The notes beneath the pieces were generated by a model, which made no database searches, was not told where the DNA came from, and saw nothing but the letters and a program-made list of their open reading frames with translations. From NCBI GenBank assembly GCA_020725865.1, contig DYEC01000024.1, forward strand, positions 62,001 to 126,000: 64,000 nucleotides of DNA, read 5' to 3'. The position numbers were made by a program, and so were the translations under genes. This stretch comes from Anaerolinea sp. (GTDB taxonomy: Bacteria; Chloroflexota; Anaerolineae; Anaerolineales; Anaerolineaceae). Of this stretch, positions 27,921 through 36,734 are shown in pieces. Position 1 is the first letter of the stretch, and each line of letters starts with the position of its first letter.

Positions 27921-28128
27921 TTTTTGAAGTTAAGAGTATTTAAGCAGCATGTGGATGGATGATCTGGCAAACTGGTTGTCTATGTTGAGACGATTGGCTG
28001 ATATTGATTATGATATATCATACCTTGTTTATATAAATTTGGGTAGTGTGATATAACTATCGCATTTCATGTAATTTTTCGGGTGATTTAATGAATCAAT
28101 TCTACTGCTACACTTGAACTAGACAAAC
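27921..28128. other. AT-rich gap with no gene
   Basis: Gap between the metal pump start and the leader hairpin described next. It is rich in A and T and contains several TATA-like boxes (for example around 28012-28040), compatible with divergent promoters, but no open reading frame, RNA gene or repeat that I can support. Confidence 0.5.
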
Positions 28129-28145
28129 GGGTGCGGTTCGCACCC
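28129..28145 (+). promoter_or_regulatory. Orphan leader hairpin upstream of a decayed ECF transporter gene
   Basis: A perfect 7-base-pair stem GGGTGCG/CGCACCC with a three-base loop stands at the head of a roughly 120-base leader that ends in an intrinsic terminator. The layout (structured leader, terminator, strong ribosome binding site, transporter gene) is that of a riboswitch or attenuator. I could not match it to a known class (cobalamin, TPP, FMN, preQ1 and T-box signatures were looked for and not found). Confidence 0.3.
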
Positions 28146-28219
28146 TGCTAACATGCTACGATATGTTTCGGCGCGGTTGGGGAATGCTTATTTCTTAATT
28201 TTTTGTAAAGCCTCCTGTC

Positions 28220-28254
28220 CCGCCGCTGACATGTTGTAGCGGCGGCGTTTTTTT
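28220..28254 (+). terminator. Intrinsic terminator in the leader before the decayed ABC gene
   Basis: Perfect 8-base-pair stem CCGCCGCT/AGCGGCGG with a 10-base loop, followed by CG and seven T. Immediately downstream comes AGGAGGTG (28270-28277) and an ATG at 28282 whose frame stops after six codons. This suggests premature termination control of a transporter operon that has since decayed. Confidence 0.75.
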
Positions 28255-28397
28255 AAAGTTGAGAATAGCAGGAGGTGTGAGATGAGTTTTTTGATTTTGT
28301 AGAACCTATTGGGTGGGGTGATGGGCAGAAAATAGGAGCAGAATGTTTTGGCTCTAATCTTGTATATGCTTTTCAGGAGGGGGAAGGATGAGAGTTT

Positions 28398-28868
28398 ATG
28401 CGCTGCGTTTGTGCCCCGGTGAAGACCTCAAAGTTGCAGGAGGTAGCCAGTCTCAACCCGCGTGATTTGGGTTATTCGGGTCGCAAGCGTGTGACACTGG
28501 CGTGTGCGTTTGCCATGCAAACACCGATTTTGGTATTGGATGAACCGACTGCGGGGCTAGACGCAACAGAACAGGCACAGTTGGCTCGGGCAATTCAATT
28601 TGCAAACGGTCAGGGGAAGACAGTGCTGGTAATTTCGCATGACATGGACTTTATCGCCGAGAACTTTGAACGGGCAATTCTGTTGAAAGATGGGCGGGTG
28701 ATACTGGACGCACCTATGGAGGATTTTTTTGCACAAACGCAGTTGCTGGAATCGGCAGCGATTACCCCTCCGCAGATGGTACGCCTAAGCCTCGCGCTTA
28801 ACTTTTCTAAACCTGCCTTGACAGTTACGCAATTTTTGGATACACCTCAAAAAACAGAAGCGATTTAG
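28398..28868 (+). pseudogene. Truncated ECF-type ABC transporter ATPase (5' part lost)
   Basis: Only the C-terminal half of an energy-coupling-factor ATPase is readable (156 codons). Seen: degenerate signature YSGRKRVTLACAFAM, Walker B LVLDEPTAGLD, and the switch histidine in LVISHDMD, followed by an EcfA-like tail (ITPPQMVRL). The Walker A half, the Q loop and about 130 residues are missing. Between a good ribosome binding site at 28270 and this fragment there are only short broken frames. The remaining domain cannot bind ATP normally, so the gene is probably dead. No ECF T- or S-component remains nearby. Confidence 0.75.
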
Positions 28869-28900
28869 AAATTTTCTCCAGTTACAGTTAAAATATACGT

Positions 28901-29128
28901 ATGAGCGCATCCGATTTTCTTCGCCTGCTGTTGATGCTGGGTATTCTGGGTATGGTGTTGCTCGCAGTTTTTTATCTGCGCAGGCGCGAAATGTCTTGGC
29001 AGGCGTATTTGCTCTGGGGGCTGGTGGCATTGCTTTTCCCTATCCTTGGTCCGTTTTTAGTGATTGTGTGCCGCCCCGGGCGCCCGCGCAATGCAGAGAA
29101 GCATCCGCCGGGCAGGTTGCTTTCTTAG
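28901..29128 (+). CDS. Small membrane protein, PLDc_N-like
   Basis: A 75-residue protein with two transmembrane helices (about 8-26 and 35-57) and a basic tail (RPGRPRNAEKH). The second helix, LLFPILGPFLVIVCRPGR, resembles the N-terminal segment found in cardiolipin synthases and stand-alone PLDc_N proteins. No Shine-Dalgarno site is visible; a TTAAAATA box lies just before the ATG, which may mean a leaderless message. Function unknown. Confidence 0.55.
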   Translation: MSASDFLRLLLMLGILGMVLLAVFYLRRREMSWQAYLLWGLVALLFPILGPFLVIVCRPGRPRNAEKHPPGRLLS

Positions 29129-29175
29129 AGCATATTCCATGAATATGCTTTTTTCTTTTTCCGCAGGAGGCTCAC

Positions 29176-29664
29176 TTGAAAAATGACCGTTGGCTGCTTG
29201 TCATTATGGCAGGTGTCCTATTGTTGTCAGTCCTGGCAGTTGGATTGTTTCTCGCCCGCCGGGCGGCGCTGGACTATCAGCCGGAGAACAGCCCGGCGAA
29301 TATTCTGTACAATTATGTGCTGGCAATTGACCGCAAGGACTTTGACCGTGCCTACGGCTATCTGGCAAATCAGCCGAACAAGCCCAGCCCAGGCGATTTT
29401 CGTTCCCATGTTCTTTCTGTAACCGACTGGGCAGCTTTGGAAACAATGGAGGTCATCCTTGAAGATGATCAGGCTTTTGTGACCCTTTCCGTTCATCACT
29501 ACAGCCGTGCTGTGCTGGGGGAAGGCTGGACAGAAAAGGCGACCGCCAAGCTGGTCAAGCAGGATGGAGAGTGGAAAATTCTTACCATGCCTTATCCGTT
29601 TTTCAACTACCTCTGGATTCAATCGTCTGATCTGGTACCGTCCCCCCAATCGCCGCTTTATTAG
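29176..29664 (+). CDS. Membrane-anchored NTF2-like (DUF4878-type) extracytoplasmic protein
   Basis: A 162-residue protein with one N-terminal transmembrane anchor (about 7-27) and a compact outer domain. The pattern ILYNYVLAIDRKDFDRAYGYL, then a beta-rich half ending in a KLVKQDGEWKI strand, resembles the NTF2-like/DUF4878 fold used in lipoproteins and immunity proteins. The start is TTG at 29176, selected by AGGAGG about six bases upstream. It sits 30 bases before the DUF5671 gene, so the two may form a unit. Ligand unknown. Confidence 0.7.
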   Translation: MKNDRWLLVIMAGVLLLSVLAVGLFLARRAALDYQPENSPANILYNYVLAIDRKDFDRAYGYLANQPNKPSPGDFRSHVLSVTDWAALETMEVILEDDQAFVTLSVHHYSRAVLGEGWTEKATAKLVKQDGEWKILTMPYPFFNYLWIQSSDLVPSPQSPLY

Positions 29665-29694
29665 CAGGGATAAAGAGATAAAGGAATAATCAGT

Positions 29695-31632
29695 ATGCGT
29701 GTGGTACGGCGTTTGTATTTTTACTTGATTGCATTGATCGGACTGGAAGCGGTCATCTGGGGAGCAATCTCACTGGCACGCACAATGGTTGAGCAGTTGC
29801 CGCTACTGGGCACACTGGCCATGCTGGCAGGCGGGTTATCGGCGGTCCTGGTGGGACTGCCGGTATTCCTAATCCACTGGCTGGTTATTCAACGGGATGC
29901 GCGTCAGGATGAAGACGAGAAAAGGGCGCTCCTACGGGCGATATTCCTTTATGGCGTCCGGCTGGCTACGTTGATCCCGGTGGCGCATAATCTGCTGGCG
30001 TTGGTCAACCGCACTTTGTTTTCATGGCTGGATGTTTTACCCTCGCGCGCCTGGCTTGGAGGCGGGCAAACAATTTGGGATAACCTGATTGCCATAGCAG
30101 TCAATTGGGCGGTCTGGTTTTATTTTGATCATGTTCTGCGCAATGAATGGGTAAATTGTACGGATGTGAATCATCTTGCTGGTGTACGCAGGTTGTACCG
30201 GTACATTTGGGTCATTTATACGTTGGTTTTGCTGGTCATTGGTGTGCGCGGGCTGGTGAAATTTATTCTGCCGTTACTTGAGTCTCCTTCTTTGATTATG
30301 ACCGAATGGTTGGGGAACGGATTGACCTTCAGCTTGGTGGGTGCTGCTTTATTTAGCTGGAGCTGGAGGATTGCGCAACGCGCCTGTTCGATTGACAAGG
30401 CAGAAGCTGATTCGTCCCTGCGGTTAGGGGTACTGTATGTATTATCCTGGGCTGGGGCAGCGCTGACGCTGCTATCCTTCGGAAGCATCCTGAACAATTT
30501 GCTGCGTTTGGCGCTGGGTGGCTTTGCCAGCTTCTCGGAATTTTTGACCGAAATCCGCGATGCGTTTGCCCTGTTGATACCGATGACAATAGTTTGGCTT
30601 TATTTTGGGGGCGAACGTCGCCGACAGACCGGCATAGAAACCGAAGAGTTACGCTGGGCTACCCAAGAGCGTTTTTATCTCTCCCCGCTGGCATTGGGCG
30701 GGTTGAGCGCGCTGGTGATTGGACTGTGGCAGTTGCTCGGTGTCCTCAATGATTTACTGTTCGGTAAGCTGGGGAGCACATTGCAGTTGCGCGATCCATT
30801 GGTGGACTCTCTAGCCACCTTGCTGATTGGTTTGATACTTTGGCTGGTGACTTGGCTGCGCTTGCAGACTGAAAGCCGACGCATGGATGACATTGGTGAA
30901 TCCGCACGCCGCTCGGTGGTGCGCAGAGGATATCTTTACCTGGTGATTTTTGTGCTTGTGATTGCATTGATGGCTAGTGCCGGTGCTTCTATTTATCGTG
31001 CCGTATTACAATTACTTGGTCAGGGAGAGGCGGATTTTTGGCGGCTTCTAGCTCAAGATGGCGAGCGAACGGCTTTGATTGTAGTCTGGCTGTCTTATCA
31101 TTTTTCTGTTCTGCGTCGGGATGGCGAGCTTGTCCGTGAGAACTTGCGCAAGCGTTACGTTGCTTTTTCTGTTTTGATCTTACGATCTGCTGAAAATGAC
31201 TTTGCTGAAGAACTGGCACGCACCATAAATCAGCAGATACCCGGTGCGTCTGTTTTTGTGCGTCAGCCGGGTGGTGAGCCTTTGGAAGATGAACTTTTGA
31301 GCGTTAAAGCTGTTGTCATTCCTTCCGATTTGGCTTTACAGCCGCCCGACTCATTGCGCCTCTGGTTGTCAGCGTATCGGGGAGAACGGATATTTGTACC
31401 GGTTGTGGTTGCCGGCTGGATTTGTCTTGGCGCGGCTGAACAATCATTGCGCGAACAGGTACGCGAAGCAGTACAGGCTGTTCGCCAGCTGGCGGAGGGT
31501 CAGCCATTGCGAACAGCTGGTCGGGGATTTAGTGCTTCAACTGTCGTAACGGTATTGGGATGGATCTTTCTGGTTTTGATATCGTTTTGGCTGGTGATGT
31601 TGATTATGTCTTTGTTTGGTTTTCTGGATTAA
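29695..31632 (+). CDS. DUF5671 domain-containing multi-repeat membrane protein
   Basis: A 645-residue polytopic membrane protein made of about six copies of a two-helix unit that starts with a Y/F-rich stretch and contains a gap-and-turn pattern (for example RRLYFYLIALIGLEAVIWG near residue 5, LFYGVRLATLI-like near 88, RRLYRYIWVIYTLVL near 165, LRLGVLYVLSWAG near 245, and RRGYLYLVIFVLVIAL near 405). This is the DUF5671 pattern common in Chloroflexi. A soluble C-terminal part (about 480-605) precedes a last transmembrane helix. AAGGA eight bases before ATG. No biochemical function is known for the family. Confidence 0.8.
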   Translation: MRVVRRLYFYLIALIGLEAVIWGAISLARTMVEQLPLLGTLAMLAGGLSAVLVGLPVFLIHWLVIQRDARQDEDEKRALLRAIFLYGVRLATLIPVAHNLLALVNRTLFSWLDVLPSRAWLGGGQTIWDNLIAIAVNWAVWFYFDHVLRNEWVNCTDVNHLAGVRRLYRYIWVIYTLVLLVIGVRGLVKFILPLLESPSLIMTEWLGNGLTFSLVGAALFSWSWRIAQRACSIDKAEADSSLRLGVLYVLSWAGAALTLLSFGSILNNLLRLALGGFASFSEFLTEIRDAFALLIPMTIVWLYFGGERRRQTGIETEELRWATQERFYLSPLALGGLSALVIGLWQLLGVLNDLLFGKLGSTLQLRDPLVDSLATLLIGLILWLVTWLRLQTESRRMDDIGESARRSVVRRGYLYLVIFVLVIALMASAGASIYRAVLQLLGQGEADFWRLLAQDGERTALIVVWLSYHFSVLRRDGELVRENLRKRYVAFSVLILRSAENDFAEELARTINQQIPGASVFVRQPGGEPLEDELLSVKAVVIPSDLALQPPDSLRLWLSAYRGERIFVPVVVAGWICLGAAEQSLREQVREAVQAVRQLAEGQPLRTAGRGFSASTVVTVLGWIFLVLISFWLVMLIMSLFGFLD

Positions 31633-31659
31633 TCGGTTTGCTCCACTCCAATATGGTTG

Positions 31660-32508
31660 TTAATCAAAGACCAGGTGACCTTGAAAGGATCTTAGTCTCA
31701 AGACGCCAGTCAACAGATGAAACAGAGCATACAATTCCATAGCAAATGGTAGATAACCACCATAGCCTAGCAGCGGCATTTCAAACACATGCCAGAAATC
31801 CGCAAACGGTACGCGGTAAATCCACTTTGGATAGGAATAGAAATTCCATAGCTCCCAGAAGAATCCGCAGATTAGAACACCCACCCATAAAGCGAGCACA
31901 GGACGCCAGTCGCCTTTGCGGGTGTAGTCCACCAGCGAAGGGTAACCCAGCCAGAGATTGAGCGGTTCCAGAATAAAGTACAATGACAGCCATACAAAGG
32001 GGAAGAAATAGCGCGGCAAAAGAAGTAGCATCATCAGCATCAGCCAGCCAGCAATAAAGAAGGCGATTTGCCCTGATTTTCCAGGTGCGAGACGAAAACC
32101 GTTCCCGATTCGCCGTAGCCAGCGAAAAGTACCAGCGAGTTCAGCTGTGCCAAACACGGAGGGCATTACAGTGGAAAAACTGAGTGAAGCCAGGAGAGCA
32201 TATTCTAGCGAAGAAAACCGGTCAGCGCCCAAATAAAACCAGTTTTGTGTGCGCAAGTTTATCAGTTCAAACAGCCACCAGCCAGGTATAGATAGTAAGA
32301 ATAGCATAACATACCCCAAGGGTTGACGGGTAGCGAGCGAGTTTCCCTTGCGCATAAACACCAGCCCATCTATTGTTAGCGCGTAGCCCAGCCAGAGGGG
32401 GAAGAATGCCCAATGGGTGCGCAAGTCGGGCAAGGTCCAGTTCAGCGTCCAGAACAAGACGACTAACCCAAGTCCTATCCAAAAGTGCAGAGGAAGCTTT
32501 CTCACCAT
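31660..32508 (-). CDS. Integral membrane protein of unknown function
   Basis: A 282-residue protein with roughly seven transmembrane helices and many aromatic residues (WWLFELINLRTQNWFYLG, FFWELWNFYSYPKWIY). Repeated W-E-L-x-N patterns within membrane segments occur twice, suggesting an internal duplication. Not assigned to a family. It overlaps the end of the upstream DUF2804 gene by seven bases, so both are probably made from one transcript and may act together. ATG start. Confidence 0.7.
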   Translation of the reverse strand: MVRKLPLHFWIGLGLVVLFWTLNWTLPDLRTHWAFFPLWLGYALTIDGLVFMRKGNSLATRQPLGYVMLFLLSIPGWWLFELINLRTQNWFYLGADRFSSLEYALLASLSFSTVMPSVFGTAELAGTFRWLRRIGNGFRLAPGKSGQIAFFIAGWLMLMMLLLLPRYFFPFVWLSLYFILEPLNLWLGYPSLVDYTRKGDWRPVLALWVGVLICGFFWELWNFYSYPKWIYRVPFADFWHVFEMPLLGYGGYLPFAMELYALFHLLTGVLRLRSFQGHLVFD

Positions 32509-33545
32509 TTGGCTTTGTGCTCTTCAATAAAGCCAATTTGCTCTTTCAGCTCAATGGTTTCGCCGGTGTCGCTAGTCACCTGGCCGTTATAATACCCAAA
32601 CATTTGATGGACTTCGCTGCAAAGCAGTTTGAAGTCCGTTTTTGCTACTCGTTCTAATTGCGGGATAAAGGTCAGGTCCAGCCGTCCATCCTCATCCCGA
32701 ATCCGCCATGGACGCATAAAGTTGTGCGGGTCATAGTCATAATTCACTTTGCCGAGTTTGTGGATGCGTCCATTCAGGATCAGAGAGCAATCCGTCGCGG
32801 CGCTCATATCACCAATCCCTGCGCCAAGATTCAAGCCAATAGTACGTCCATCCGATAGAAAACTGTTCAGACTTCCCCAAATCCAGAAGGATTGATAATT
32901 CCATATACCGCGTCCCCAATCTAAACACCCCAGCGAGCTTTGAGGCTCAAGCTCATGGCGTTTGCCATTACAAATGACCCAACCAGAAGCCGGCAGGCAG
33001 TTCACCTTACGAGTGTAATAAAAGCGCTTCTTGCCGATGGGGATGACGTTGACGGTGGATTCATGTTGTGGTGCAAGCGAGAGTGTCACATTCGCGCTCA
33101 ATTCCTGACTGTTGAAGCCATCCCAGTGCACTTCCAGATGGCGACAGGTTGGCTCTGCCAGAAACCGCAGTCTGACGCGTTTATTTTCGAAGCGGCTCTC
33201 GCCGCTGGTGCTATTGCGCGGCAGAATAACGCCACGCGCCAGAGGAATGGTTAACGTCTCTTCGTGGTATTTCCAGGATGTGAAATCAATCGTATAGGCG
33301 AAGATTGATCCGAGATAACCAATGTCTCCAATAGTGAATGAAAAGAAGTGGTCCGGGGTGAAGACAGCGTAGTAATCCCAGCGTTTGATACGTAGCCATT
33401 GTAAGAAACGCAGGCGGTAAAAATGAGCATTTTCGAGGTTGCAGTCCAGAACGGGGTGCCGTGCCCAGCCGTGGTCGTTTAGGGTGCCATTTTCACTCAA
33501 GAGAGTGCCGGCAGTATTGATTTCTCGCTGAAAGGTATTTGCCAT
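32502..33545 (-). CDS. DUF2804 domain-containing protein
   Basis: A 347-residue soluble protein recognised as DUF2804: a beta-rich protein with the typical run FTPDHFFSFTIGDIGYLG, LDWGRGIW, and FIWGSLN-like segments (seen as NYQSFWIWGSLN) and GLNLGAGIGD. No catalytic residues are known for the family. The frame is open to 33584, but ATG 33545 has GGAGGAG five bases upstream and is preferred. Overlaps the downstream membrane protein gene by seven bases; divergent from the flavoprotein gene at 33729. Confidence 0.82.
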   Translation of the reverse strand: MANTFQREINTAGTLLSENGTLNDHGWARHPVLDCNLENAHFYRLRFLQWLRIKRWDYYAVFTPDHFFSFTIGDIGYLGSIFAYTIDFTSWKYHEETLTIPLARGVILPRNSTSGESRFENKRVRLRFLAEPTCRHLEVHWDGFNSQELSANVTLSLAPQHESTVNVIPIGKKRFYYTRKVNCLPASGWVICNGKRHELEPQSSLGCLDWGRGIWNYQSFWIWGSLNSFLSDGRTIGLNLGAGIGDMSAATDCSLILNGRIHKLGKVNYDYDPHNFMRPWRIRDEDGRLDLTFIPQLERVAKTDFKLLCSEVHQMFGYYNGQVTSDTGETIELKEQIGFIEEHKAKW

Positions 33546-33728
33546 GTTGCTCCTCCAGTTGTATTTGTTGACATAGTTTACCATTTTCTTAGCTGGATAA
33601 ATTTTTTGAGATCATAAAATTCAGGAAAAATGTCACTTGATACCCGCATTAGATTTCTTGATAATAATAATGTGTTAGGGGGAATGGTTGTGTCCGGCTG
33701 GTTCTTTTAATTTCTAAGAGGTGTATCT

Positions 33729-35786
33729 ATGTCTGATAAATTTACCGCTTTGTTCCAGCCGTTACAGCTTACATCGAAAGTGCAACTCAAAAACCGAATT
33801 GTGAAGACGGCTCAGTGGTTTATTTATCCGGAGCCCGATGGTTCGGTGGGTGACCGTTTGGTCAACTTTTATCGGGCTGTTGCCAGAGGTGGACCTGGCA
33901 TGATCACGGTAGAGGAGTCGATCTGCGATTATCCTTTAGGCGCATCTAATCAGCCGCACATCCGGTTGGATGATGACCGCTTTATTCCCGGTCTATCGCG
34001 GCTGGCATCTGCTATTCATGAGTATGATGTCCCCGCAGTTGTCCAGATCACCCATGCGGGTCCCGCACATAACCCGTTGCAACCGAATGGCGGACAGCCG
34101 ATTGCGCCATCATCTATAGATCCGCCCAGTGAACCGACTTTTGCAGTGGCGCGCGAATTGACTAAGGCAGAGATTGAAGAACTCATTGAGAAGTTTGCTC
34201 AAGCTGCACGACGCTGCAAGGATGCAGGATTTGATGGAGTTGAACTGCATAGCGCGCATTATGCGTTGGTAAATGCTTTTCTGTCACGACGGCAGAATAA
34301 GCGTCATGATGAATATGGTTGCGATACGCTGGAAAACCGGGCACGCTTTCCGGGCAGCATTCTGAAACGAATGCGCGAACTTTGTGGACCGGATTTTGTC
34401 CTGGGTGTTCGGATGAACGGGCGCGAGTGGGGGGATCCACTTGGGACAACAAATGAAGAGGCGATAGCCTTTGCAAAGATGTTTGAAGCTGCTGGCGCCA
34501 ATTATTTGCAGGTGTCAGCTTATGGTTATGGTCCTTTCTGGATGGCAGCTTTTCCTGATTATGTTGCGGTGATGGGCCCGCCGGACGTGAAGTCCTTTGT
34601 GGACCGTTTACCAGACGGCGCGCTAATTCCGGACGCTGCAGAGATTAGAAAGGCGATTAACATTCCGGTTTCAGGCGTTGGACGTTTGAGTTTTGAAACT
34701 GCGGAAAAGGTAGTTAGAGAAGGGTTGGTTGACTTGGCAGCATTTGGGCGTCACTTTATGGCTGACCCTGAATTTCCAGTCAAACTCAAAGAAGGGCGGC
34801 GAGAGGATATACGTCCCTGTAACGGCTGCTTGTATTGTTTGCATGTTTTGTTCCTTAACTTGCCGGTTGAATGTCGGGTTAATCCCTTTATGGGGCATGA
34901 GGGAGAAATGATTATCTCCCCCGCTGAAAAACGTAAGAAGGTGCTGGTGATTGGGGCAGGTCCAGCCGGACTGGAAGCGGCACGTGTAGCGGCTCTGCGC
35001 GGTCATGATGTGACAGTCTATGACAAAGCTTCTGAGATTGGCGGACTGATGCCAATGGCAGCATTTATCAAAAGCGGTGGAACGGATGAAATTCCGCCTC
35101 TCCTCGACTGGTACGAGCGTCAGCTGAAGAATTTAAACGTTAAATTAAGCTTAGGAAAAGAAGTTACGGTGGATGTCGTCAAGAAACTTGCTCCGGATGC
35201 GGTCGTGGTAGCAACAGGTGGCAAGCCAGTCCAAGCGCCGATCAGCAATGGCAAGGTGGTTACAACTGAGGAGCTTAAGTCACGTGCAAAGGGCTTTGTG
35301 CGGCTCTTAGGACCAGACGCTTTGTCTGCTCTAACGAAAATCTTTCTGCCAACCGGTAAGAGAGTTGTCGTTGTAGGTAGCGATCTGGCAGCATTGCAGA
35401 CAGTGGAGTTCCTTGTCAAGCGCGGCAAGCAAGTAACCCTAGTGGATACCGCAGAGAATATTGGCAAGGGAACCGGGATTCACCTTCTGGTTAAATACCC
35501 GCTGTGGCTGCAGGCAGTTGGTGTTGCCGTATACACCGGGGTTAAGAAATACAAAGCAGTCAACAAAGAGGGTCTGGTGATTGAGACCAAAGAAGGACAA
35601 GAAGTAACCCTTGAATGTGATACGGTCATGGTCGTCACTCAATATGGTCAAAATACTGATTTGTTTGACGCGCTTGAGGGAATCGTGCAAGAGCGCTATC
35701 TTGTTGGTGATGCGGCAAGCGCAGAAGGACCGGCTTATATTCACGGCGCGATCCGTGATGGCGCTAATGTAGCTTTGAAGATATAA
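33729..35786 (+). CDS. FAD/FMN oxidoreductase, old yellow enzyme/2,4-dienoyl-CoA reductase type
   Basis: A 685-residue three-part flavoprotein. Seen: an N-terminal OYE-type TIM barrel (about 1-345) with VVQITHAGP, GFDGVELHSAHYALVNAFLS and GVGR motifs for FMN and substrate; an iron-sulfur loop CNGCLYC plus a Cys 14 residues later (about 362-382); and C-terminal FAD/NAD(P)-binding Rossmann parts (VLVIGAGPAGLEAARVAA about 400-417, RVVVVGSDLAALQTVEFL about 540). This is the layout of 2,4-dienoyl-CoA reductase, trimethylamine dehydrogenase and enoate reductases, so the exact substrate is left open. Ribosome binding site AAGAGGTG. Followed by a perfect 12-bp hairpin. Confidence 0.88.
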   Translation: MSDKFTALFQPLQLTSKVQLKNRIVKTAQWFIYPEPDGSVGDRLVNFYRAVARGGPGMITVEESICDYPLGASNQPHIRLDDDRFIPGLSRLASAIHEYDVPAVVQITHAGPAHNPLQPNGGQPIAPSSIDPPSEPTFAVARELTKAEIEELIEKFAQAARRCKDAGFDGVELHSAHYALVNAFLSRRQNKRHDEYGCDTLENRARFPGSILKRMRELCGPDFVLGVRMNGREWGDPLGTTNEEAIAFAKMFEAAGANYLQVSAYGYGPFWMAAFPDYVAVMGPPDVKSFVDRLPDGALIPDAAEIRKAINIPVSGVGRLSFETAEKVVREGLVDLAAFGRHFMADPEFPVKLKEGRREDIRPCNGCLYCLHVLFLNLPVECRVNPFMGHEGEMIISPAEKRKKVLVIGAGPAGLEAARVAALRGHDVTVYDKASEIGGLMPMAAFIKSGGTDEIPPLLDWYERQLKNLNVKLSLGKEVTVDVVKKLAPDAVVVATGGKPVQAPISNGKVVTTEELKSRAKGFVRLLGPDALSALTKIFLPTGKRVVVVGSDLAALQTVEFLVKRGKQVTLVDTAENIGKGTGIHLLVKYPLWLQAVGVAVYTGVKKYKAVNKEGLVIETKEGQEVTLECDTVMVVTQYGQNTDLFDALEGIVQERYLVGDAASAEGPAYIHGAIRDGANVALKI

Positions 35787-35808
35787 GCGACTACAACTGA
35801 CATTTTGC

Positions 35809-35856
35809 AACAGTGCCGCCTTGATGGATGCTCTTGATCATTGGGGCGGCACTGTT
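35809..35856 (+). terminator. Hairpin after the flavoprotein gene, probable terminator
   Basis: Perfect 12-base-pair inverted repeat AACAGTGCCGCC/GGCGGCACTGTT with a 24-base loop, starting 22 bases after the stop codon. The T-run behind it is short (TTATTC), so termination strength is uncertain, but the position fits. Confidence 0.5.
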
Positions 35857-35948
35857 ATTCATCGGAATGTTTTTCGGCTTTGAGTCATCCGTTGTTGAGG
35901 GAGATCCGGGGCTTCCCGTAAACTCGTTAAGAGAGAAGAGGGTTGGTT

Positions 35949-36734
35949 TTATATGTTCAGGTCGCGTTGTTCGAAGCCGATCTGGGAAGCCAGATAAAGC
36001 AAGACATTCACGCCTAAAAGCGCTGGTAAAGTCCAGATTGACGGATGTGGATTGAGCGGCGAGAGACTGGCATTAATGGTAAATGGGGAAAGCAGGCGCA
36101 GCGCATTGGGTAAGGAAGGAAAGAGAAACAGCAGATACATCAAAACCATTACCACTATACCAATCAGACGGCTCGGCGTGGTGCGCCCCTTCACAACACC
36201 CAACAGAAAAGCCAGGCTGCCATTGGTAAGCGCTGTCAGCACATTGCTCAGACAGCCCAAAGCCAGCGCTCCCGGCGACAGATTTATTTTCAAAAGCCAG
36301 TTACAAATCAGCATCAGAATAAAAACCAGAGCAGTCAGCGCCACCGCCAGTGTCAGTAAAGCCCCATATTTTTGCAGGATAATCTGCCAGCGGGCAACGG
36401 GTTGAGCAAGCCAGAGCGTCAACTCACCATTTTCCTCGCTTTTTGCCACCAAACTGCCGCCGGCCCAGATGAGCGAAATACTCATAACCAGCGGCAAAAT
36501 AAAGAGGAAAGCGGCCGCTATGATCCAGTACCCAGCGTTGCTGGGCACAGATTGGGGGACGATGGATGAAAATGCTGCAAAAATTTTGGAAAAACGAGAG
36601 AACACCGCTGGTTGAGATACCAGCGGTGTCATCCACATAGTAACGAATGCATAAATAGTTAATCCCACTCCCCATTTGAACAGGTAGGGGAGCAATTCCC
36701 TGCAAGTGCGAAAAAAAATACTAGTTTGCAACAT
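35949..36734 (-). CDS. ABC-2 type transporter permease
   Basis: A 261-residue permease with six hydrophobic helices and the periplasmic/loop segment LTLWLAQPVARWQIILQKYG that is typical of ABC-2 permeases of the NatB/Nos family. Its start overlaps the end of the ATPase gene by 14 bases, so the two encode one exporter. Substrate unknown: such pairs export sodium, antibiotics, peptides or act in copper/NosD assembly. No Shine-Dalgarno site is needed given coupling. Ends before a gene-poor stretch. Confidence 0.85.
   Translation of the reverse strand: MLQTSIFFRTCRELLPYLFKWGVGLTIYAFVTMWMTPLVSQPAVFSRFSKIFAAFSSIVPQSVPSNAGYWIIAAAFLFILPLVMSISLIWAGGSLVAKSEENGELTLWLAQPVARWQIILQKYGALLTLAVALTALVFILMLICNWLLKINLSPGALALGCLSNVLTALTNGSLAFLLGVVKGRTTPSRLIGIVVMVLMYLLFLFPSLPNALRLLSPFTINASLSPLNPHPSIWTLPALLGVNVLLYLASQIGFEQRDLNI

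Noticed and set aside
28129-28254. Cobalamin, TPP, FMN, preQ1 or T-box leader
   Set aside because: The conserved core sequences of these classes were looked for by eye and not found, so no class was assigned.
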